Source: Porphyra umbilicalis
Lineage: Eukaryota > Rhodophyta > Bangiophyceae > Bangiales > Bangiaceae
Assembly (NCBI GenBank): GCA_002049455.2
Contig: KV918858.1
Coordinates: 1 to 64,000 of the forward strand
Direction: 5' to 3'
DNA length: 64,000 nucleotides
This document shows, piece after piece, positions 1 to 9,400 of this stretch (position 1 is its first letter; every line of letters begins with the position of its first letter). A model generated the notes under the pieces. That model was not told the DNA's origin. It did no database searches and saw only the letters and a program-made list of their open reading frames with translations. The translations under genes and the position numbers were made by a program.

Positions 1-1009
1 TGTGGCTGTCGATCGCTTGAGCCCTGCAGCCTCTCTGGTCCGCGGCCCCCGTCGTGGGCGCCCATCGCGGAGCCGAGGCGGTCTCTGTGGCTCGTGGGCC
101 CCCAAAGCGCCAGAGGCGCTCAGGGGGTCCCCGGAAGAAGTGTATGGAAGGCGCCGCGCAGCCGCTGCATGTATGGAAGGCAGGGGGGTCAAGAGACCCC
201 CTGAGAGGTGGGAGTATGGAATGGGTCGATACGCCCGCCAATGGGCAGCGACCGCATTCCGCCCCTGCGTCGCCTCACGACAGCGCGGTTCCCGGCCAAC
301 AGCGCCGCACCGCTTCAGCCCGCCGCGTCGCCGCCGTGTGCCAGTCCGCTGCTCGCTCCTGGACGCTATCAGATGCGGGGCTTTGGGTTGGACCATTTCG
401 ACGCCCGGGGGCAGCGTCGGTCCGACCAGTAAGGCTTTCCGCCTGCTGTGCCCATCTCCCCCCCTTGCGCCCTGCCCCCCCCCCTCCCATGCGTGTAGCG
501 GCTGAGAGTGGCCTGTCCGGGACCGCCCTCAATTCATGGCGACTAGGGGCAGCGGCAGCGGGGCGCCGTGCGCGAGCGAGGTGCTCTGCCGGACAAACAA
601 TGCACCAAGCGACACGGGCTGGGGCCACACCCCTCTGCTCCAGGGCATCCGGGGAGCCTCCTCTGCCATCGAGTCCAACCGGCTCGGGTGCGTGCCGGGT
701 GCGTGCGTGACACCGCCGCTGGCAGGATCGGTCAGCTGCTGGGTTCTCTTAGTCGGGCAGCGTTGACGCCGAGCACAATATAAGAGCACTTACCTGAGCG
801 AGCGGAAAGGAGGACAGGAACGACCTGTGCGCCGCCGTCGACTACTGCCGCCCCCCACTCCCTCCCCGCCTTTGCCGCCGCCAATTTTTAGCCCCGCCGC
901 CGCACCGCCGCTACAGGCGTTCAGCAGCAGCTCCTTCGTCCTGCTCGCGCTACGATCCCGGCGCACTCCGCTTTTCCTCCCCTGTCCCCCCCTCGACCCC
1001 CCGGCAGCC
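1..1009. other. 5' flank without a recognisable gene
   Basis: GC-rich sequence. The reading frames open here are Arg/Pro/Ala-rich, start mostly at non-ATG codons and show no known domain. The last 200 bases are pyrimidine-rich and probably contain the 5' UTR of the gene starting at 1010. Confidence 0.5.
776..786 (+). promoter_or_regulatory. possible TATA-like element
   Basis: The string CAATATAAGAG lies about 230 bp before the ATG at 1010, in an otherwise GC-rich region. Its position fits a core promoter for the SRPBCC gene, but nothing else supports it. Confidence 0.25.
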
Positions 1010-1648
1010 ATGTACGAGATCGCACACGAGGAGGTTATTGACCTCCCCCACGCCACGGCCATCCCCATGCTCTTTGACTTCCCCAACGTGTGGAAAATCC
1101 ACCCTCTTGTCGAGCGCGTCGAGGTGCTCGCCGCGGGCTCGCACGGCGCCCACGGCGTCGGCGCCTCGCGGGTGTGCCACTTTTATGATGGCGCCGGCAG
1201 CGTGCGCGAGACGATCACCGCCGAGACGCCAACGTCCTTCACCGTCGAGCTGACGGACATGAGTCTCCCGTTCAAGTCGGGCGTCACGACGCTGGCGGTG
1301 GTGCCCGAACGTCACGGTGCCGCGTCGCGGGTCATTCTCAAGATGAACGTGGAGCCAAAGTATGGGCTCCTCGGGCTGGCAATGACCAAGTGGATGGTCG
1401 CGCCCAAACTCCGTGGCGCCGTCAAGGGGCTCGCCACCGGCATGAAAGTCCACGGCGACGACGCGTCGGTGCTCGTCAGCAAGGGCGGCCGCACCTACCG
1501 CGGGACGGAGGCGAACCCCCAGTGGATCAAGGCCGAAACGTTGAGTCCGGCTTGGTCGTGGCGGCGACGCCGCGGTCCGGAGGAGGATGGGAGAGTGGGC
1601 AAAGGGAGGCCGCCACTGTTGTACCGACGTGTCGAGCCGAGGCGATGA
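1010..1648 (+). CDS. SRPBCC/START-like (polyketide cyclase-type) protein
   Basis: A small single-exon protein of about 212 residues. I chose the ATG at 1010 because it follows GCAGCC and begins the conserved part; the open frame upstream starts only at GTG and is Pro/Ser-rich. The sequence resembles the SRPBCC fold that binds hydrophobic ligands in a helix-grip cavity: an N-terminal strand (YEIAHEEVIDLP), a helix ending in FPNVWKIHPLVERVEVL, a G-S-V-R-E-T-I strand, a mid region of alternating strands (VTTLAVVPE, SRVILKMNVEPKYG) and a long C-terminal helix (LRGAVKGLATGMKVHG). Such proteins bind or convert lipids, polyketides or hormones; the ligand cannot be read here. The last 35 residues are Arg-rich and may be a mispredicted tail. 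Family call moderate, function unknown. Confidence 0.6.
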   Translation: MYEIAHEEVIDLPHATAIPMLFDFPNVWKIHPLVERVEVLAAGSHGAHGVGASRVCHFYDGAGSVRETITAETPTSFTVELTDMSLPFKSGVTTLAVVPERHGAASRVILKMNVEPKYGLLGLAMTKWMVAPKLRGAVKGLATGMKVHGDDASVLVSKGGRTYRGTEANPQWIKAETLSPAWSWRRRRGPEEDGRVGKGRPPLLYRRVEPRR

Positions 1649-2318
1649 TTGCTCCGGCGAGCGAGTCGGCGCCAGTCCTGGAACCGCGTCTAGTCTGTGG
1701 GGGGCAGAGGCGGGTGACCTGCGTCCACACGATGGAGTGCCGATGTAGCGAGGCGCATTGCACAAGGAGCACCGCCGGTACGACGGTGTGTCCTGCACCG
1801 CCACCTTCAGTACAGTGCTGCGAGTTATTTGAGCCGTAGCTTTGCCTGTGCATTGAGCAGCGACGAAACCTGTCTTGTCGGCGCCGGCTGCCGAGGACGC
1901 GCCTTTCTTCTTGTATCCATTGCTGCTATCGCTGGCAAACACCCTCCCCCCCCGCTACGATCCCCCGGAGCCCCCAAGGGAGAAAGGAGCCCCTCGGCGA
2001 CGCACCCACCCACGTCTCAAAGCACACACCAGACAACCAAGAAATGAAGGTTCGCCTCTTACCACCGCCAGCACGGCCACCTGGGGCAGGCCGTCGATCA
2101 GGGGCCTCTCAGCTGCTCGCAGGCGGCGGCAGTAACCACCCACGCAGCGACGACGCTCATTTCCATGACGAGCAGCGCGACCCTCAGAGCGGCTGCCTCC
2201 ACGCGGCCTCAAGACGACGACATGCTATTGGCATCATCCGAAATGGGACCTAAACCTCTGAGCGAAAGTGTAAAGTGCATATGTGCGTCACTTCACTCTG
2301 CAACCACCCTAACCTAAA
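1649..2318. other. intergenic, no gene seen
   Basis: Spans the 3' side of the SRPBCC gene and the left flank of the transposon. No convincing coding frame. GC falls and short A/T-rich words appear towards 2240-2320, where the mobile element is thought to begin. Confidence 0.5.
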
Positions 2319-2592
2319 CACTGTGTGGCGGTATGAAATTCCCGAGAAAAAGTGAGATCTTTTCTTTCATTATAAATAAGGAGGAGTTATTTCGATTCGA
2401 CCGCATCCAACTCTGCCGACTATCCTGCAGAAGATTCCTGAAAATGTGTTGAACAATCGCGAAGATTATCTTCCCAATCCGCTCGAGTCGTCCTGCAGAT
2501 CGTATTTGGAACTTACCTGGTCCGATCCGACAATCAGACTTGTCTTGGATGGCGGATGGTCCTGAGATCAGACCAGGAACTGTTTTCCAGAT

Positions 2593-2614
2593 TGTTTCCA
2601 GGACTGTTCCGCAG
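2593..2614 (+). repeat. left subterminal motif cluster
   Basis: TGTTTCCAGGA (2593-2603) overlaps AGGACTGTTCCGCAG (2600-2614). The first recurs directly at 19481-19491; the second recurs inverted at 19404-19418. They are the best sign that the 2.3 and 19.6 kb regions are the two sides of one element. Confidence 0.6.
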
Positions 2615-2904
2615 CGTATCTCGTGGCATGGCCACTGGACCAAACGGCAAACAAATCCGTGCGCGCGTTGGACCGACTGGTCTAGCGTTCGAACAAGATC
2701 CGATCTCCATCCTGTACCCGTAGAATGAGTACGCGGACGGGTTCCAGACTGTCTTCAGAGCCAGGCAACAGCCTCGACGAGAGATAACAGTGTCGTCACG
2801 CGATAAGCGCATACCCAGGATAAGTTCAGAACTACGTCGGTGCCCGACATGACAGACAAAGCACAGGGATAGCTGAGAATAAGTCCTGCAGATAAAGCAG
2901 CAGG

Positions 2905-3345
2905 ACAGCCTTTGGAACGATCCTGTCGACAGATAGTATTTTTATTCATCCGATCGCTTGATACTCTATCCGGAGATCTACCGCCTGGCATGTCAGCAGG
3001 ACATCCTTCGAAACGGTCCTGTCGACAGTTAGTATTTTTATTTATCCGATCGCTTCCTGCTTTTTCTGGAGATCTGCCGCCTGGCATGTCACCAGGGCAG
3101 CCTTCGGAACGGTCCTGTCGACAGTTATTATTTTTATTCATCAGACTGCTTCCTGCTTTATCTGGAGATCTGCCGCCTGGAATGTCACCAGGACAGCCTT
3201 CGGAACGGTCCTGTCGACAGTTATTATTTTTATTCATCAGACTGCTACCTGCTTTATCTGGAGATCTGCCGCCTGGAATATCGGGAGGACAGCTCTCGGA
3301 ACGATCCTGTCGACAGTTGTTCTTTTTGTTCATCAGATGTGCCAT
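2905..3345 (+). repeat. 96-bp tandem repeat, about 4.6 copies
   Basis: The word TCCTGTCGACAG starts at 2921, 3017, 3113, 3209 and 3305, exactly 96 bp apart. Because 96 is divisible by 3, both strands stay open across the array: a 32-residue unit with LFLFIR on the plus strand, and one with MNKNNNCRQDRSEGCPG on the minus strand. Copies differ by a few substitutions and no length changes. It lies in the subterminal part of the transposon. It is more likely a regulatory or structural satellite than a protein gene, since neither translation has a domain. Confidence 0.85.
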
Positions 3346-3664
3346 GATCATGACGCTCATGTCTTCTCCACTACCATTCGTCAGAAAATGCAAGGAAGAT
3401 TATGTCAGAAAAAACAAGGCAGATCACGCCGGAAAAATTGATGGAAAAACGACAGAAACGAGGAAAAAAGGGACGTGCATGGACAAAAAGACATAGAGGT
3501 CAAGAAAATGGGAGAAACAGACGACTCTGGATACCACAGAGGCCAAGAAAACGGCAGCCACAACAGGTCACAGATCGTGTTCGCCTTCGTCGGCATGGAG
3601 CAGTCGTCCGTGTCAGCGTGGTGGATCATATGAAACTCGCTTCAAGCAGACCGATAGGAGTGAG

Positions 3665-4543
3665 TTAGTCCGGTTCCTCGTCTGAGAGATCAACATCTCC
3701 AGCCTTGAGGTCCTTCAACTCATCCCGCATGCACCGCACAACGCCCTTGCGAGCCTCGTGGCTCTCTGGTCGCAAAAATTTGGGGTACTCTGCCATGTCA
3801 ACGTAGCTTTTCAGACAGGCGGCTCCGGCTGCTCGCACAGAGGTCCACACTTCGCTGGCGTCCAGAAACAAAAGCTCAGCAATGATGGCCGCCGCCGCTC
3901 CGTTCATGTCAAGCGCGCGGACCAACTCGTTGTGGCCGTCCTTCAGTCTCAGTCGGTAACCAACGCCTGGATTCTCAACTTGCGCGCCGGCGGCAGAGGC
4001 GCCCGAAACGGCTGCAGCAAGCACCACGCGTTCCATGGACGCCTCCTGTACGTCATCGTCCATGTAAACTCCCAAGGTGCGATACGCGAGCAGCCGAGCA
4101 GAGGTGCGACGCCTGTTGCAGCGAGTACGAAGACCCTTCTTCAGAGCCACTTTCACAGCACGTCGATGGCCCGACCAGCCACTTGTGGTGTAGTCAATCT
4201 GGTTCGCATACTTCTCAACCGCTTTGGTCATAACTGCTCGGAGAGGGCGAGTACAGTCTCTATTGGGGCCTTCCAGTTGTCCAGGTGGGGCCAGCCATGA
4301 GAGGCAATTGTGTTCGGGCGAGTCTGCGGTGCTTCCATTCGTTCCGGGGCTCACAGTCCCATTGGAAATTTTCCTTAACATGGCCTGTGCGTATCGCGAA
4401 AAAAGAACACTCAGGTCATCCTGGTACAGCAAAATATGCAACACGTCGACAGCAAGGCACGAGTACGACGACGATGTGTACGGGTTAGACACGGTGCGAT
4501 TCGTGGTACGATAGTAACAGATCGCGGAGCACCTCTCTCTCAT
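3665..4543 (-). CDS. transposon-internal hypothetical protein, possibly a 3' exon
   Basis: A minus-strand frame of about 292 residues from the ATG at 4543; the frame extends to a TTG at 4555. It ends in an acidic tail, LKAGDVDLSDEEPD. The middle is basic and helix-rich (SGWSGHRRAVKVALKKGLRTR, then RRRTSARLLAYRTLGVYMDD), followed by Ala-rich helices. Codon use looks coding and no nucleic-acid-binding domain is recognisable. A second protein-like minus frame at about 4990-5300 (containing NLRDKYYAQREIRTFMVKAN) could be an upstream exon, but I could not place a clean GT-AG pair. Its position inside the element suggests an accessory TNP1-like ORF. Function unknown. Confidence 0.4.
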   Translation of the reverse strand: MRERCSAICYYRTTNRTVSNPYTSSSYSCLAVDVLHILLYQDDLSVLFSRYAQAMLRKISNGTVSPGTNGSTADSPEHNCLSWLAPPGQLEGPNRDCTRPLRAVMTKAVEKYANQIDYTTSGWSGHRRAVKVALKKGLRTRCNRRRTSARLLAYRTLGVYMDDDVQEASMERVVLAAAVSGASAAGAQVENPGVGYRLRLKDGHNELVRALDMNGAAAAIIAELLFLDASEVWTSVRAAGAACLKSYVDMAEYPKFLRPESHEARKGVVRCMRDELKDLKAGDVDLSDEEPD

Positions 4544-4973
4544 ACCATGGGCCAAAAGCTATCGAGTCTAGTGGTCAACGTACTCCATGTGCAGTCCAGA
4601 CACTAGCGAATAGGGCACCACTGACAACTGGGGATGGCGGCGGAGCATCAGGAGCTTCATCAGCCCCGCTACTCGGCATCACTTCGACGCGCAAGACGCC
4701 GTCTCGTTCAACGTTTGTCCGCGCAAAAGCGTCCTGGCGTCTCAGTCCAGGTGTGGGCTCCGCAACCCCGATAGTACATCAGTCAACGTGTGTCTTTTCC
4801 CAAGCGCAACAGAGTCTCAGTGAAAGTAGGTCTCTGTGCAACCGTAACAGGGCCCCAGTCAACGAGTAGTACTCTGAGGAGCAGGGAAGAGAGTGCCACG
4901 ACAACACGATTGAGATCTGTCCAAGAGAGGACGTACGCACACAGATGCAGACGGCGCTGGGCGGAGCTGCACC

Positions 4974-5037
4974 GCAGGTGATCTCCTGAGCAGGCCCAGG
5001 TATCCGCAGGTGATCTCCTAAGCAGGCACAGGTATCC
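4974..5037 (+). repeat. 32-bp tandem duplication
   Basis: GCAGGTGATCTCCT starts at 4974 and again at 5006, and each unit ends in CAGGTATCC. The two copies differ at two or three positions. Confidence 0.8.
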
Positions 5038-5350
5038 TGGAAAAGCCGGATACAGCGCGAGGGCGACGCAGGCTTCTGATCTGCGGCGGGAGATGCGGTT
5101 CGCCTTGACCATAAATGTACGTATTTCCCTTTGCGCGTAGTATTTGTCACGAAGATTAGAAGCACACGTTGGTGCAAGGAGCCCATATGCTCTAGTCGAG
5201 CGGGCCGGTCGGGCGAGGCCGAGGATCCCGTACGTGCTGCATGCGTTAAGGTCGTACATTTCTGTTGTCGACGATGACCAGTACTTGATTTCACGCGCGG
5301 AATTGTTTGTGCATTGACTTACAATACTGTTGGAGATTGTGCAGCTTCCA

Positions 5351-5548
5351 ATTCACCGGGCCGCGGCCGACGGGTGATTTCAGATCGGACGCCGCGCCCT
5401 CCACGCCGCGCCCAGATCGGGGTTCCGCACGTATCCGGTGCGGGACGGGTTCACCCGGCCGCGGCCGACGGGTGATGTCAGATCGAACGCCGCACCCTCC
5501 ACGCCGTGCCTAGATCGGGGTACCGCATGTATCCGGTGTGAGACGGGG
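5351..5548 (+). repeat. 98-bp tandem repeat, two copies
   Basis: CCGCGGCCGACGGGTGAT starts at 5361 and 5459. The following AGATCG, CCTCCACGCCG and GTATCCGGTG words keep the same spacing in both units. It lies about 0.9 kb before the JmjC gene. Confidence 0.8.
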
Positions 5549-5939
5549 CGAGAACGGCGTCCCAGGCACACGCGCGGCTGCCCCGGCCACGCCAGGTCGT
5601 GGCACGCTCCCCACGGACTGCCACGCCCGGTCGCGGCACGCACAGTACCCTCTGGCGAGCACAGTCGCGGCATGCACTGTATCCAGGGACCGCCACGCCC
5701 AGTCTCCGCCACCGACCAGCGCCGTCGCACTCGTGCCGTCACCGTGTCTGCACCACCACTCCTTCTCCTCCACGACTCATTTCTCCATCCCCTCCTCGCT
5801 TGTGTTTCTTTCCCCCTTCTCCATCCCCGTTCGTTGTTGCGCCCCCCGCTCCCCCCTTTCCCCCCTTTGTTTTTTTTTGGGCGCACCTGTGAGGAGGGAG
5901 GCCCGCTACCCCACTGGAGGGTGCGGGCCAGACCGCGAC

Positions 5940-6405
5940 CGACCGCCCCTACGGGTGATCGGGTGTCCGTGAAGCCGCGGGCTGTGTCCCCCTTGTTGGG
6001 GCCACCCGCTGGTATTTTGGAGTGGCCGCCACGCCGGGTGGGCGGTCTTCACTGTGTTTTCTCACTCGTCACCCCGCCGGTGGGTGCTTGTGGGACCGTT
6101 ACCAATCGCCCATTAGGGCGAGTGGGACTGGGTGGTGCCGCGGGCTGCGTCCCTTTTCTGGGACCAACCGCTGGCTGTGCACGTCGCCGGCACGCGAGCC
6201 GGGCCGGCTTGACTGTTCGATTTTCGCTCGCCACCCCGCCGGTGGGTGCGTGCGTAACTGGTGCCGATTGCCCACGCGGGCGATCGCGCTGTTGTGGTAC
6301 CGCGGACTGTGTCCCTCTATCTGGGGCCAACCGCTGGGATTTACGAGTGGCCGCCACGCCGGGTGGGCGGTCTTCTTTGAGAATTTCGGTTTGTCTCTAT
6401 CCTCG
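5940..6405 (+). repeat. about 163-bp tandem repeat, nearly three copies, abutting the JmjC gene start
   Basis: CCGCGG followed by CTGYGTCCC occurs at 5975, 6138 and 6300, spacing 163 and 162. Each unit also carries a CCAACCGCTGG/CCACCCGCTGG word, and GGCCGCCACGCCGGGTGGGC occurs near 6023 and again near 6349. The array ends about 15 bp before the ATG at 6418. It probably forms the promoter or 5' UTR of the cargo gene; tandem promoter units of this kind are seen in plant transposons. Confidence 0.8.
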
Positions 6406-6417
6406 TGATAGCTGACT

Positions 6418-9400
6418 ATGGATGAGCACGATGCCCCAGAGCCCCTTGGGCCTATCCCGGGCGAATTGAGTCGCAACCAGCGTCGTCAAGTGGCGCGCGC
6501 CCGGAAACGGGCGGAGGCCATGACTGCTGAAGCTGCTCGGGTGGCTGAGCAAGCCGCCCGGGCTGTCAATGCGGCGCGTGCGGTCGAACGAGGTGCGGTT
6601 GCGGTGGCGCGACGGGCCGAGAACACTGCGGCACCGGCCCCATTGGCTCCCCTCGGCACCGGTCGCGAAATTGCGCCCGTGGCAGGTCGTGGCCGTGTTC
6701 GAGGCCGCGGCGGCGGTCGCGAGAGAGGCCGCGGCAGGGGCGACGCGGGCCCCAATCGACTCGGCGGGCGCTCACACGCGGTTCGACGCGGGGATGGTGG
6801 CGGATCGCGGCTCGAATCGGCTGCTGACAGTGCCTCAGCCGCTGTCGGGGGACGTCAGCCCTCACCAGGCCTGAGCGGCAGCGGTCGGGTGGGCGCAAGC
6901 GGCGCGACGCCCACGCCACGCAATCGCCAGCCGGCTGTCCGGCCCACCCGGTCGTTTGGGCCGGCACCCGGTGGCGACCGGGCCCAGTCTGCATCGGAAG
7001 TGATCGCCATCATCAACGATGGGCGGCGAGTTTTGACTGGTCGAGTGGGCGGGCTTACAGCCTCGCAGCTGCGGATGCTTCTCTCGGCCTTGGAACTCGC
7101 GGGACCTGACTATCTTCCGAGCCTCGAACGGATGCAGATCCTGAGCCAGTGCCGTGGGGGCTGTGGCGACGTGGAGGCCATTGATTCGCTAATGGCTTCA
7201 GCTGTAAGGATATTGCAGAACGACGGCGGTGGTCCGCCGAGTCCTGCCGACACTACGGCCGCAAGCTTCCTTGTGAGGCAGGCTCTGGCGTCTCACGCAT
7301 GCAAGGGCCAGTGCTTTGGGGGGGTGAAGCGCTCCCTCCCTCTTGCTTCCCGCCCAGCCCCGTCGCCTGCCCCATCTGCCGCCCTGCCTCCTGCTCCGAT
7401 CCTCAACGCTGGAGCCTTGCCTCGTGCACCCCCCGCCAATGCACCGGCTGCGTCCAGCACGCGCCGGCGGCCGCCCGGGCGGCCACTCCCGCCTCCTGCG
7501 AAGCGCCTCCGCCGCACGACCAGCCACGATGGGGACCCGCAGTCGGTCGCAACTGTAACAACTTTTGCGCCGCCAACGCCGCGTGGTGCGCCGTCTTTGC
7601 CAATGGCGTCTGGAGCAAGCGATGGCCTGAACGCTCTGCCGGGAGCAGTGGAACCTGTCGTGCCGCTGTTTTTCTTTCCGGCGCGCGCCGAAAGGCGGCT
7701 CCAGCTGTCAACAGCGGATATCGGGTCGCTGGCAGAGGGCGAGGACATGTCCAAGCGCATGATGGATGGCATGCTGCTGTGGCTTTTATACTGGGCTGAC
7801 AGCGGTGGAGTGCACGGTGGCCTCCGCGTTCTCTCCGCGCTCGACGCAGAGGACGTGAAGGACGCCGTGACTGATGACTGCCTGATCGTCAATAGGGCGG
7901 CCAAAGTGTTACTTGACCGCCTTGTGTTCGGGGGGGGCACGGTCATCATGCCAGTGTACAGCGGTCGGGGATGGTCGGGCTTGGTCGTGCGCCAACTCCA
8001 TTTGGTCGTTTCCGCCGTCGTGCAGACCGTGATCGGTCGTGATGCAGCTCCCGTTCATGGCGCCGCAGTTGTGCTGATCGACACCTGCGAGACCAGGGGC
8101 GGCGCGCGAGTCGACTTTGACATTGTAGACGGCCTCTTCCGGTCGTTGAGTGCTGCGATTTGTCAAACCCACCTACGTACCAGGGACTCACTCGGAATGC
8201 GGATGCGTGTCAACGGGTGCCTGCGGATGCGTTTGCCAGTGCGCCGTGTGGCGATTCCCGGAGGAGAGGTTGCTGACACGGCGGACCACCTCCTGGCACA
8301 CGTGTCTTTGCTGCATTCGGCCAAACCACAAGCAGCAGCAGACCTGCTACGTCGTGACAATGGGCCCCAATGGCAAAGGGCCCATGCCCCTCGGCGCTTG
8401 CGTGGCCTCGTTCGACGCATCGTGGACGCCCACCGACCCGGTGGAGAGATTTTTCTTGAGCAGGAGCCCGGCGAGGAGCTGTTGAACGGCTACGATCTCT
8501 CGGAGGACGAGGCCGCCGACGGCGAAGAGGCCCTTAAAGACTTGACGGATGACGAAGACGGTTCCGGTGACAACAGTGCGCATAACGGCAGTCGCAAGGG
8601 CGACAGCAGTGGAGGAATAAGACGCAGTCAAGATGGTGACAGTGTCGGGGATGGCGGTGGTGGGATCGACAATCGCAACGGACGAGGCCCAGCTGACGGC
8701 GTCGAAAACGGGTGTCGGACTGATGCGCATCTCGTGCTCGGAGGTTCCCCTCAGGGGCGTTCGAGAAACGTCCCTCGTGGGGGCATCGACGACGCAAGGG
8801 GGTCTGGTGGCGGTACTGCTGCTATACACGCTCTTGGAGGCGCTGTGGTTAGTGTGCACGATCACGATCGACGCAACAATGGTGGATACAGGCGCCACAG
8901 GGAAGTGGAGGCACCGCTGGGTGGTGCAGGCGTTGATGCCCGCGCTCGTTCTGGCGCTGCCGGTGGTGTGGTTGCTCAAGATGGACGCGACAATGGCGGC
9001 GGTAATGCAGGTGAGGCACGGGGACTCGTCGGTGCAGGCGTTGATGCACGCGCTAGTGGTCGTGATGCCGATGTTGTGTTTGCTCAAGCTGGGCGCGACG
9101 ATGGTGCTGGTGGTGCAGCGGCGGTACGCGGGCTTGGAGATGCACGCGTTGATGCACGTGCAGGTGCTGGTGGTGCTGATGATGTGGTTGCTCAAGGTGG
9201 ACCCGACGATGGTGGTGGTGGTGGAGTGGTGGTACCCAGACTTGGTGGTGCAGCCATTCATGCACGTGCTCGTGCTGGTGCTCCTGTTGGTGTGGTTCCT
9301 CAAGATGGACGCGACAATGGTGGCGATGGTGCAGCGGCGGTTCGTGGACTTGGTCGTGCACGCGATGATGCACACGCTCGTGCTGGTGCTCCCGTTGGTG

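Larger units (their letters stand above)
4544..6417. other. region upstream of the JmjC cargo gene: possible exon plus repeats
   Basis: Holds a possible minus-strand exon (about 4990-5300), a 32-bp duplication, a 98-bp tandem pair and a 163-bp tandem array that runs up to the start codon at 6418. No complete gene is recognised. Confidence 0.5.
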
